A stretch of DNA of 64,000 nucleotides, taken from the NCBI GenBank assembly GCA_038503035.1, contig JAVSML010019048.1, positions 1 through 64,000 on the forward strand. The letters run 5' to 3'. Below, piece after piece: positions 35,158 to 46,130 of the stretch (position 1 is its first letter; each line of letters begins with the position of its first letter). The translations under genes and the position numbers were made by a program. Below the pieces are notes generated by a model. It saw only the letters and a list, made by a program, of their open reading frames with translations. It did not search any database and was not told where the DNA came from. This DNA comes from Crocodylus rhombifer (taxonomy: Eukaryota > Chordata > Crocodylia > Crocodylidae).

Positions 35158-35849
35158 GGCCCAAATCAGCTGAGGAAGGAGGCACCTCACCCGGGGAGGG
35201 CAAGGTTGGCCTCACTGGATCTTGGGAAAGCTGCAAGCTACAGGGGAAGGGGATTTCCACAGGGGAGGGGGGATCTCCCCCACATCATTTGGGAATGGCA
35301 GCTGGAGGAGAAGCCCCAAAGGAGCAGGGCTGTCTGGGTTTATTGGATGCTGTCTCCATGGGCTATTCAAGCTGGATTGCTGAGGCCTGAAGAGCACTGA
35401 GGATCACTTTTCCCCTCTTCTTATCTTTGGGGTCCCGCTATTGCTCCAGGGTAACCCGAACTATTCTTCCGGTTTTCTTGAGAATCTCCGTTTGTCCTTC
35501 CATTGCCCTGTGTCTTATATTTTGTGAATCCTGCACCTCATGCTTTATAGATTTATATTTCATTAAAGTACAAGATTGCATGACGTTCACTGAGACCTTT
35601 GCTTTCCAGATCCCCTCACCTACATTCAGAGTATTTGCATAAGTTGTATATATATATTGCACGTAGTTCCCATGTCTTACAAGAAGAGTTAAAAATGGAA
35701 TATATATATTAATAAATCTGTATATAGTTAAGTCTTAAAACATGTCTCGGCTTTACTCTATAGAGGAAGGAGGAAACTGCATGCAGCAGGCAGTTTCACC
35801 CCACAGTGCACCCGCCCTGCTAACATTCCCTTCAGCTGGAGAGGGGAGC
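35158..35849. other. Flank upstream of the plus-strand LTR-like block
   Basis: GC-rich to 35400, then AT-rich with TATATATA runs at 35651 and 35701. A purine-rich run GGAGAGGGGAG directly precedes the LTR-like start at 35850 and could be a polypurine tract, in which case some of this stretch is internal retroelement sequence. Confidence 0.3.
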
Positions 35850-36655
35850 TGTTGCAGGGGACTAAGGTGCCTGCTCCTTTAAGGGCAGAAACTGCCTAGA
35901 GAAGGGGCCATAGCAGCCAGGCAGATCCCTGGCAGATGCAGGTTACTATGGCAGCAGGCTAATGAGGGAATTAGCCTGTACCTGCACCCAGTCAGCTGAC
36001 CACAAGGCGGCAGGGCCTGGGGCAGTATAAACCCCAGGGCTGAGGCCAGCACAGGTTCTCTGGCAGCAGCTGGGGAAAGGAGGCTACAGAAAAGCACTGC
36101 AGGAAATGCTGTGGCTGCCCAGTATGTTGCTTACAGGACTAATGGGGCTCCCACCCTGGGCTACAAAGTATTTAATGTTTGGGGAGAAGTTTGCCCCTAT
36201 TAAAGGGACAGAGTGCACCCTGCTCTGCTTGCATTACATTATAGCCCAGGGGCTTGTGTGTTCTGTTAGCCTTAGCCCAGTCCACTGGTTTAAATAACAT
36301 CGGGGAGGAGGAGACCTCATTTGGGGTGCAGAGACAAAGGGGCTACGGCAAGCCCAGTGATGATAAGAGGCCACGCTAAACTAAGGTCTCAGAGGGAAAA
36401 TGTTTAAATACCACCTGCAAGGCATGGGTCATGGTAAAGGGGTGGTTTTGGAGCCACGCATCTAGCTTATAAGGCTGAGGGTATCCCGTGAGGTATCCAT
36501 TGAGACCAGGACTCAGAAAAGGGGTCTAGGAACCCACAGGGTTCAGTGGGGTCCATCAGGACCATGTCCAAACAAACTCGAGGGCAGCATTCCTATTTAT
36601 TACAATTATCAACAAGACTTGGCAGGTGAGCAAAAGGGTGCCCGTAGGGCAGGAC
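35850..36655 (+). mobile_element. LTR-like sequence of a decayed retroelement (plus)
   Basis: It starts TGTTGCAGGGGACTAAGG after a purine run. It contains GTCAGCTGACC (35991), GGCAGGGCCTGG, a TATA box TATAAA at 36026-36031 and CCCAGGGCTGAGGCC, matching the minus copy at 23070-23011 in order and spacing. It continues through TTATAGCCCAGGGGCTTG and CATTTGGGGTGC. The end near 36655 is estimated from where similarity to the minus copy fades and a GGTTACAGAGC run, possibly a primer site, begins. Confidence 0.6.
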
Positions 36656-36735
36656 TGACACGGTTACAGAGCTCTAGGGGCATCAGGGTCATATACAGGG
36701 AGGAACCCAGCGTCTCTAATTAGGGAAACAAACCT

Positions 36736-37947
36736 TTGGGCCAGAATATAGACCTAGAGAGGTTTATCATAAGACAGTGGCACCACAGTTCTGGAGGAAG
36801 AGCCGAGGGGGAAAATACCATTGTAGGAGACTTTAGAAGAGAAGATTTTAGGTCTGGGCCAGAAAAAAAGCAAGGCCTGGAGCTAATCATGGGAAAGACT
36901 GTGGAGGGGCTGAAACAAGAAAACTTCACGTGGCTATTGTGGGTGGATGAGGTAGAGGAAAAAGCAGCCCAGTTAGAGTGGGAGTTAGATCTGGTGAAGT
37001 CCCAGAAGGAGCAAACCAAGGCAAAGGTGGCTGCTTTAGAGCTGTGGGTACAATCTGGCAAGAAAGAAGGATGGCCCAAACAAGTCAGGCGCTTAACAGC
37101 TGTGGAGGCTAAGAGGACTTGAGCACTTGACCAGCTCGTCGTGAATAAGGCTCAGAAGAGCCGGGAGTGGGAAGAGAAGATGCAGAAGGAGATGACAGCA
37201 CGGATGACAAGGTCTCCTGAAGCCCGCACAGCCCAGACAGAGGAATAGAAGGATGTGCTACGGAAAGTGGAAGTGTCGAAGGGCTTTACAGGAGCCCTCC
37301 AAAAAGAACTGCACAGCCATGAGGACCAGATATAAGAGTTACATGAGGAATTGGAGAGTTGGCAACAGAGATGCATGCAAGCAGAACGCCTTGCAGAAGA
37401 GCTGCGAGACAAGCTGATTGAAAGCCACAGCCAGGCAGAGGAGACAGGAAAGGTGGTTTAAAAAGAAATGGAGTAAGTTAAATAATATATGGTGAGTTAC
37501 AAAGCGTTGCAGGATCAGAAGCAGTCCCTTGAAAATGAGGTAAAAGCCAGAACTGAAGGGTGTGACAGGTTGTGAACCCAGTTGCAAGGAGTGGAGGTGG
37601 AAAAGGACCAGCTTGGGGAACAGGTACAGTCCCTGAAAACTCTTTTAGAAGTCAGCACAGCTGAAGAGGCAGTAATGGGTGCAAAGGGAGAGCGGTTACA
37701 ATCTTGGGTGCAAGCTGAAAGAGAACAAGTTCAGTCACTAGATCAAGAGAATCAAATACTATGCAAGACAATGGACCAGACAGTTATACAAGTCCAGGAT
37801 GCCCATGAGGTTGAGATGCCAGGCGCCGCATATGTCGCAACGCTTGCTGAAGCAGGACTGAAGCCTCAAATGCTAAGGACTATGGACATACTTGGAGAGA
37901 GGATGTCTGTGCTGGGAGCTGAGTTGGTGAAACACAGCCATGGCTAA
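36736..37947 (+). pseudogene. Coiled-coil frame downstream of the LTR-like block
   Basis: A single frame of 404 codons runs without any net indel but is broken by seven stop codons (37120, 37246, 37333, 37459, 37474, 37483 and 37573). An eighth, upstream at 36721, is CAG in the related copy at 42361-42795. The predicted product is dominated by heptad-rich, charged sequence (EEKAAQLEWELDLVKSQKEQ, AERLAEELRDKL, EVEKDQLGEQVQSL), typical of a long coiled coil. No zinc knuckle, protease or polymerase motif follows up to 38600. It could be a gag-like gene of the element or a captured host coiled-coil gene. I cannot name it. Confidence 0.5.
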
Positions 37948-38640
37948 AGGTGAATGCCAAGAGCACTTCCATGAACTTGAGGCATTGAAAGAGTCCTTAA
38001 GGGAGACTGAGACATAGTTAGAGGCCATGTGGCTAAGGGTCCTGAAGCCTCAGAAACATGTGGAGCTACCTGGATACTTGAGCCCAGAGAATCCAAAAGA
38101 TGAGGCAGGACCATTGCAATCAGAGAAAAGCACCATGATGGAGGGATCCTACAACCATACAGGAAGAGATCCTGCCTGCATTCATATGGTGACTGAATCA
38201 GAAATAGAGCCACCATACAGACTAGATGGACCGACTAAGACAGAAACTGGAGGAACTCATTAGCAGGCATGGCAAGAGAATATTTGCAGTGCCAGATTGG
38301 GTCCAGCTGGCTGAAGCATATACGGCAGACATAACGGCTATGTAGGAGAGTAAGCAGTCCAGCACAAGAAGCAAGACCGGTGGCCTGATTTGCCAAGGCT
38401 GCACACAGAGGGTGAAACATCTAAAACCTAGGGGACAGAGACCACAGGTGGCTTAAGGCCTAGCACAACGTAAGTCTGAGACAGACTCCAGAAGAGGGAA
38501 ATTAGTTGAGCCTGTACGGGGAAGCAGGCTGAAGAGCCAGAGATGAGAAGGAGGGGACAACCACCCAAGGAGATTCTAGAGAAAGCAGAGCTGGGTCTAA
38601 AGTCTTATGACTTTAGTCAGTTCTCAAAATGGGAGTAAAA
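37948..38640 (+). other. 3' continuation of the coiled-coil element
   Basis: Further short frames with similar charged composition occur here, including LEELISRHGKRIFAVPDWVQ near 38245-38305, but with more stops and shifts. Probably the decayed remainder of the same element. Confidence 0.35.
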
Positions 38641-38804
38641 TAGACTTACAGGTGCTGGTTTCTTCAAACTGGTTGGACTGGCTCTACATGGTGCTTTTTG
38701 AACTGCCAGTAACTGGGTGCTGTGACTCTGCAGGAGAGCACCACGTAGGAGTGCAAGTGTATTAGCATAGTCGACAGGGGTGTTTACTGTCCAACTCCTC
38801 ATGG

Positions 38805-39140
38805 AGATAGAATTATAAAAAAATGGGCCTAGACAGGACCTCAGGAGGTCAGCTAGCCTTACTCCTTGCTCAATGCAGGATCGTCCCTGCGCGAACCACT
38901 CTGGACAAGTGCTTGTCGAGCCTGCATTTTAAGACTTCCAGTGATGGGGACTGTACAGCCTTTTTAGGCAATCTTTTCCCTTGCTGAACCACCTTCAGAG
39001 TTAGAAAATTCTTATCAAAATGTACCCCAACTTCCCCTTCCTGAAATATAAACCCACTTCTTTCTGGCCACTTGGCAACAAGCACAGAAAATAATTTATC
39101 CCCATCCTCTTTACTGCAACCATTTTCATAGTGTTAAAGT
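38805..39140 (-). mobile_element. Old CR1 LINE 3' fragment (antisense)
   Basis: The minus-strand frame at 39085-38870 reads GFIFQEGEVGVHFDKNFLTL..VVQQGKRLPKKAVQSPSLEVLK, a diverged version of the CR1 C-terminus (FRLDI..NF..KV..SLP.EVVQ..SL). The block GGACCTCAGGAGGTCAGCTAG corresponds to the CR1 3' UTR. Confidence 0.7.
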
Positions 39141-41454
39141 TGTCCTACCCTAACTTAATTTAAAAGCTCCAAAAGCCTCCTCAATGCCTCTGTCTCCAAG
39201 AGCTAGCTCCTTCTTGCCCCTTGATTACTTTGGGGTGGATAATTTGTGTGGGTTGAACCTGCAACCTTGCAAATTGTCCTTCTCTGCAATAGTCCACCAA
39301 CCCCAGTTGTGCCCATATGACGGAGCTGGCTTGTAGGTGCTGTGGCTCAACTTTATTTACTCAGGTGCCCTTCAGCAATTCAATGAAGATGTGAAGCCTG
39401 AGGGACCACTGGCAGCATGAGTTCACTTAACACACATCCCAACAGATTGCAGATCCCCAGGGGCAGTCTCAAGCCAACTGGTTTCTTTGGCCTCACATAA
39501 TGCCTGCCTAAGATTTTGGCACCAAAAGCCCCCTCAGCGAACATCGGGCTTGGATTTCAATGAGGGCAGAACCCTGGCCTCAATTAAAGCCTTTCCCACA
39601 GCACTGAAGTGACAAGGCAGCATTCACTTAGTTGGGCCTAATCAAGCGTTGCCATAGTAATAGAGCGTGGTGACATCCCAGAAAAGGGAGGCCCTGCTGT
39701 TTCCAAGCCTTAGGCCAAAAAACAGCTCTACAATACAGCCAAACTACCTCCAGCTGGATTAATGGGGCTGGCATGAAACACCCCCATTAGGTTAGCACAG
39801 CATTAAATCCTCCCGTTGCAGTGGGAATGTCTGGGAGGTTCCCAGCACCTGCCGGGAGGCAACTGGGATGCACTTTGGCTGGCAAGAGCATTCTCATTAG
39901 GAGGACTGATACTGTGAGGGGCTCTGTCCCCCTGTCCCACTCGCCTCTCAGAGCAGTGGAAGACACCTGGCACCCCAGTCCCTTTTAGAAAAGTAATTTT
40001 TCTCCCTCCCATTCCCCTTAGTTCTAGGCTGGGATTTTTCAGACACATCCATGGGAACAGGCACAGACCCTCCAAGGTATTCTCTCATGGATTTAATTGA
40101 GTTGGGGTGGGAAGGCAGGGGGAGGGAGACTGTGGGATCCAAAAGGTCAAAAGCCACTGGTTTAGACTATTTCCAATGCTAAGTACTGCTGAACATCAGG
40201 GCCTTTTACCTCTCTGGGCCTCAGGAGTTACCTCTCAAACACAGCTAATAATCCTCCCTTCACTGGTTTTGCTAAGCTCTTCTGAATGGGACCGGTCTCT
40301 TCCAAGGAGTCTGAGCAGACCCAAATCCAAATGGGCCCCAAATGCTACCGCAATACAAATAAACATGAGTTCCTTTGGGCTGATAGTGGGCTAAGTGAGA
40401 GCTGTTTTGGCCCACAACCCAGATTTTCGTGTACAGCTTTGCATGATCCCTAGATCCCATGCCAGACTTGTGCAAAGGTTTGAATTTCACCCCAAGATTG
40501 CAAGGAAGATAAAAATAACTCTGCCTCAAACCCAACATCATCAACAACAACTTGACCCACCCCCCACGGGAGCAAAGTCAGCTGACAGGGACGACGTGCA
40601 AGAGGAGCAAAAACGAAAGGAAGAGGGAGGAATAAAGATGAGACCTGGCACCAAAATAACTCCTGCACTGGGCCACCTTGTTAGTTGGGGGCAGGTCAGT
40701 ACAAGCTATTTCTGAGTGGCCCTATTGCTCATTAAATCATCACCACGGCCAAAGTGTAGCACAACACAAAACCACAGAGGGAGATGCTCCACATAGCACT
40801 CTAAATAGATGCCAGCCAGATCTGGCCATAGACAGGCAGCAGGAAAGCTATTAAGAGAATGTGAGAGCGATGTTGGCTGCAGAAATCAAGAACGAGCCCC
40901 TGACGGAGGGGAAAGTGTTGCTATATGTTTATCCTAGGGCAGGAGTGGTTCTTTAATGACCAAGCTCTGGTTACACACAGACAGCTCCTCCAGATTATGT
41001 AGACAGTAGCTACTAGTCTTCGAATGGCGTGAAGCCTAAATTTAGCACGGTGAGGTCTCCCCACGAGCATCCCACAAATCTACTCTGTCTGCGGATGCCT
41101 TGTGCCTCAGCTCCATTCTCTCCCCAGTCTTACACAGTGAGAGGCTGGAACCATTCCATGGCAGCCAGTGCACTTCAGTGCCCTCAGGGTTAAGTAACCC
41201 TGGGACTCGGCTGAATGAGGAGGCTACTTTCTGTTGTCTGCTCAGCTCTGAATGGAGGTGGACAGATGGACAGGTGACCCACCACTGCCCCCCCGAGAAT
41301 GCTTGCCTGAGACTAAGTCAGTTCGGGACTTTCCTGGCTTTAACAAAGGGCAGTGATACACTGAGAGCTGTGGGCATATGAGACATTTTGCAGTGTGCAC
41401 AGGTTGGGGTTATGCTGTGCAAACTATGGTGTAAGAAATGATTCAGAGCAGAGA
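39141..41454. other. No recognised feature
   Basis: Intergenic sequence. Short frames on both strands show no resemblance to known families, and no repeat ends were identified. Confidence 0.3.
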
Positions 41455-42344
41455 TAGTTTCATAGTTTCTAGGGTCGGAAGGGACCTGAGCAGATCATCT
41501 AGTACGACCCCCTGCCATGGCAGGAAAGAGTACTGGGGTCAGCAAGGTGTACATCTAACCTCCTCTTAAAGACCCCCAGGGTAGGAGCCAGCACCACTTC
41601 TCTTGGAAGTTGGTTCCAGATCCTAGCCACCCTGACCGTGAAGTAGCGCCTCCTGATGTCTAGCCTAAATCTATTATCTGCCAGCTTGTGACTGTTATTC
41701 CTGGTCACTCCTGGCAGTGCTGGGGGGAACAGGGACTCCCCCAATGCCTGCTGATCCCCCCTGACTAGTTTGTAACAGGCCACAAGATCCCCCCCTCAGC
41801 CTTCTCTTTTGGAGGCTGAACAGGTTCAGGTCCCGTAGCCTCTCCTTGTAGGGCCTGCCCTGCTGCCCCCTGACCATGCAAGTGGCCTCCTCTGGACCCT
41901 CTCCATGCTGTCCACATCCCTCCTGAAGTGTGGCGCCCAGAACTGGACGCAGTACTCCAGCTGTGGCCTGTTNNNNNNNNNNNNNNNNNNNNNNNNNNNN
42001 NNNNNNNNNNNNNNNNNNNNNNNNNNNNNNNNNNNNNNNNNNNNNNNNNNNNNNNNNNNNNNNNNNNNNNNNCCCCCCTGACTAGTTTGTAACAGGCCAC
42101 AAGATCCCCCCCCCTCAGCCTTCTCTTTTGGAGGCTGAACAGGTTCAGGTCCCGTAGCCTCTCCTTGTAGGGCCTGCCCTGCTGCCCCCTGACCATGCAA
42201 GTGGCCTCCTCTGGACCCTCTCCATGCTGTCCACATCCCTCCTGAAGTGTGGCGCCCAGAACTGGACGCAGTACTCCAGCTGTGGCCTGACCAGTGCCAC
42301 ATAGAGGTGGGGATCACCTCCTTGGACCTGCTTGAGATGCATCT
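41455..42344 (-). mobile_element. CR1 LINE 3' fragment (antisense), interrupted by an assembly gap
   Basis: From the tail TTTCATAGTTTCTAGGGTCGG it runs to a 5' truncation in ORF2 at about 42344 (GCTTGAGATGCATCT). The minus-strand frames read WNQLPREVVLAPTLGVFKRR and [13 protein letters not shown] segments with few lesions. The apparent length is inflated by the duplicated sequence on both sides of the gap. The true copy is probably about 570 bp. Confidence 0.85.
41973..42072. other. Assembly gap of 100 N
   Basis: Exactly 100 N, the usual placeholder for a gap of unknown size. The 215 bases before it (41756-41970) reappear after it (42073-42289) almost unchanged, differing in the length of a C run (7 against 9). 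Confidence 0.97.
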
Positions 42345-42360
42345 ATGAAACTATGAAACT

Positions 42361-42795
42361 AGGACCATGTCCAAACATACTCAAGGGCAGCATTCCTATT
42401 TATTACAATTACCAACAAGGCTTGGCAGGTGAGAGAAAGGGTGCCCGTAGGGCAGGACTGACACGGTTACAGAGCTCTAGGGGCATCAGGGTCATATACA
42501 GGGAGGAAGCCAGCGTTCCTAATCAGGGAAATGAAGCTTTGGGCCAGAATATAGACCTAGGGAGGTTTATCATAAGACAGTAGCACCACAGCTCTGGAGG
42601 AAGAGCCAAGGGGGAAAATACCATTGTAGATAACTTTAGAAGAGAAGATTTTAGGTCTGGGCCAGAAAAGAAGCAAGGCCTGGAGGTAATCATGACAAAG
42701 ACTGTGGAGGGGCTGAAACAAGAAAACTTCACGTGGCTATTGTGGGTGGATGAGGTAGAGGAAAAAGCAGCCCAGTTAGAGTGGGAGTTAGACGT
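42361..42795 (+). mobile_element. Partial second copy of the 36.5-37.0 kb element
   Basis: The sequence from AGGACCATGTCCAAACATAC onward parallels 36562-36993, including GTGCCCGTAGGGCAGGACTG and the start of the coiled-coil frame (GQNIDLGRFIIRQ, then a TAG). It covers the end of the LTR-like block and about 80 codons of the frame. It stops at about 42795 in a GAGTTAGACGTG-type stutter that continues to about 42840. Confidence 0.8.
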
Positions 42796-44694
42796 GGTTA
42801 GACGTGAAGGAGTTAGATGTGGGAGTTAGATGATGCAGGATCATTGAGATAGAGAAATTGTGTGAAAAGACAGAGTTGGGGTGCATGAGGACAGACAGAC
42901 AGAGGGCCAAGGATGGGGGTGGGTCAGGGGGTGTGAAATTAATCCCTGTGCAATGAGTTAGCACAGTGCTTAGACAAACCCTCAGCTGGTGTAAAGCACA
43001 ACTGCTCAGCTGAAGTCAGTGTTGGCAGGATCAGGTTCTGAGTAGCAACACATGGGTGTTATGCTGAATTGTCTGGCCTTGGCACTGGGGGTGAATCCTG
43101 ACCCTTGGGCCCTGCGTTTAATTGCATTTTTGCTTTTCTGATCTGTTCCCTCTCAGCCAACCCTACTAATAAAAGGAGCTTTCAGCCACCAGGCAAACAG
43201 CAAGCACCTCCTCCCTCTGCCTTCCAGCCCAGGCAGCCTTGCCAAGGTCAGGCTGGGTGGCAGTGGTGGGTGGTGCAGGGAGCAGGGCAGCCAGCTGTCA
43301 CATCTGGACCATTTGAAGGATGTGGTGAGAACAAAAGGAAACGTGACCTGTGAGGCTTTGGGTAAATGGAGAAGGTGGCATGGTTCTGGAGGAGCCCAGC
43401 ATTATCTAAGTTGGTTATTCCTACCTGAGAGCCCAGAGCCAAGTTTCTCAGCTCTTCTAAAAGCACCCACCACAGTGCCTTGGGTATGATGTGCCAGTCT
43501 CTCCAAGTGCCGGGGACTGGAGCTGACAGGACATCTGGTCTTCATTTGCATCCTTGACCTCACCATTGCAGACTGCATGTAATGCTACTGTATTGTTGTG
43601 TGCAACCTCTACCTTACCAGTTAGAGTATGTGCAATGCTGCACAGTGAGAATAGGAATGTTTTGCATGAATACAAGCAATAACAGTACAAGTGGGCACTC
43701 AGGCGCATGCTGCTGTCCCTCCATCCGATTCTGATCTTTGTTGCATCCACTGGATGCTCATTTAACCCTATTTCAATGGCACTGTTCACAACAAGTGCTG
43801 GATATGGCCCTTATGAACGGTAATGGTTCAGCTGTGAATCTAGTCTCACTTACATACATGCATCCCCCTGTGGCTTGCACTGGGTCATCATCATCAGCTT
43901 GTACAAGTAGCAGAGGGGGTTAAGTGTGTGGCTGGAGCTTTCTCAGGAGTCAGCGGCAGTCGCGTGCAGCACGAGTGGGGATCAGATTCTCAATGTGTGC
44001 CTTTCTCATGAGTTCATCCTCCTCAATTATGGGGCCACATTCCTAGCCTCTGTGCAAAGGATGACTTCACCAGCAGACAACTGCATGGATATTCCCTAAA
44101 AGCAAGCGAGCCCTGGGCCATGAAGCTGCTATCAAGTGGGAGGCAGGCTTTCAAATGTCAATAAAACCAGCAGAATGCTGACTCCCAGATGCCAGGCATA
44201 GCTGGGGCAGGGCTGCGGGGCTCGGGCTGCCTGTGCTCATCAGCTGCTGAAAATTCTTTGCACACAACCCGCCGCTCACACACGGCCACTCAGCCCATCA
44301 AAACCGTTCATGCACACAATTCAAGACAGTGTCCTGGCTCCCAATGCCCTTCTACTGGAGGTGCCTCTTGCCACAGCCACGCTAGGTGGGTTCTGGGCCA
44401 TACAGGAAGAATTCCTTGTTTTCTAAGAGCTATCAGGCACACACCTCTGCCTTTCTCGTTCCTAGCCTTGGAGCAGGGGTAGAAGAGGATGCAACATTCA
44501 GCTGATGGGGCAATCCCAACCAAGAACCATAAGACTAGTGGTGAATCTCACCCCCAACATGCACGTTAGCGGGGAGATGGACGGGGGGAGATGACGACAC
44601 GGATGACGGGACACGTCTGATGTCAGAAAGTCCTGGTCATCCCAGAACAACCAGGGTCTGCCCAAACCTATGCCTGAATTCTCGTTGTATTACA

Positions 44695-44770
44695 TGAATT
44701 TGCTATAATGAAGAACAACCCCATGCCCCAGCTCTAATGCTGTTTCTCTTCCTAATCACCTCCCAGGTAC
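44695..44770 (+). repeat. Local direct duplication, copy 1
   Basis: TGAATTTGCT, then AACCCCATGCCCCAGCTCTA and CTGTTTCTCTTCCT, are shared with 46054-46130 with only a few differences. Flanks are unrelated. Confidence 0.8.
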
Positions 44771-46053
44771 ATGGCTAGATATGTACAGCCTAACACCACC
44801 TCTAAAAATAGAGATGGCTTTAGCTCCACTCGGTTCTGTGATGCTGACTTCAGTCTGGAGTAATCACAGTGAGCTTCACACTCTTCCATCACATCAGCAT
44901 CACTGAGATGGCAGCCTGGCCACAAGTTGTATGCAAGCCTGGTGTGTTCTGGGTTAACTCATTCACTGCTGGAAGGTTGGTGACAAACTGCATCTGCCCT
45001 GTGCCCAGATCAACCTGATAAAACTCCCATGGGATTCGATTCAGTGACTGCATGCTACAATAAATTCCACTGAGTGACCGTTTGCAGAGATATAATGAGG
45101 TATGGGTGGCTGTTTTACAACCCACAAGCCCTGTCCTGACCTCAGTCCCACTGACATCAATCTGCTGTAATTTCTTTGAAGACATCTGAGTTGCATCAGT
45201 AGAAAGGAGAGCAGAACTCAAAAGTACAGACAGATCCCTGGCATGGAATCCCTCAGTTGTCAGTGCACAGGACGATTAATGCCTCTTCAGATGCTGAGGT
45301 TCAGCAGATCTGGGCAGGGGAAGCAAGAAGTATTACACCTACATGATGTACTGTATGCTGAGATAACAAGTATTTACAATTACAAACAACAGCTCTGTAA
45401 TTCTGTGGCTACTGCCCCCAGCAGAAGGGTTATGGAAGTCACCTTAAGCTTCCGCTTGGAGTGCTTGAGGCACTACAGCTTCTCTGTTTGGGGACAGCAC
45501 CTTTCCCTGTCCTGAGCCTATTAAGATCCAGGGCCTTTAACCTCTTGGCTGATTCAGGAGAGTAAATTCAGCCTCATCATTGTAATGTAATTTAAATTCT
45601 CATTAGCTTGGATCCACTGCATCTTTGAAATCTCCCTTCTTTGCACAAAGTGCAAGATCTAAACAGCTCTAGGGAGAACCTAAGCAGTATGGGAGGCTGT
45701 CTGATAACCAAGGGGCTTTGTAACACAATGTAAGGAGGTCAGGGGCTGGCAGCCCATGCCAGCTAGCACAGAGTTTGGGGTAGCAGAGCTGGGCACAGAG
45801 GGAAGCTGCAGCTGGACAAAATGAGAGAAAAATCTGGAGAATGTGTGACATAGCAAAAAATATCTTCCCCCCCACCCCTCTTGGCCAAGTGGGAGTGCAA
45901 AGCCTACCCGAGTTCTTCAGCCCTTCCTGAAGTATTGAAGCTTGTTAAAGAGCCAGGATAAGGTTTTTGCAGCACAGCTGCACCCCACAGATCTAGGCAT
46001 CTTCTTTCCTCTTGGCACAAGGGATCAGCTCTATTCATGTGAACAAAATGAAC

Positions 46054-46130
46054 TGAATTTGCTTTCAGTTCAGAACAACCCCATGCCCCAGCTCTAATGC
46101 TGTTTCTCTTCCTGATCTCCTCCCAAGTAC
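46054..46130 (+). repeat. Local direct duplication, copy 2
   Basis: Second copy of the segment at 44695-44770, about 1.36 kb away in the same orientation. Confidence 0.8.

Noticed and set aside
34595..35400. Overlapping frames of 173-221 codons on both strands
   Set aside because: They arise from the GC-rich ~95-bp tandem repeat; simultaneous openness on both strands argues against coding.
42345..42360. ATGAAACT repeated twice as a separate sense CR1 tail
   Set aside because: It resembles a CR1 3' microsatellite in sense orientation, but 16 bases alone cannot be assigned to a second insertion.
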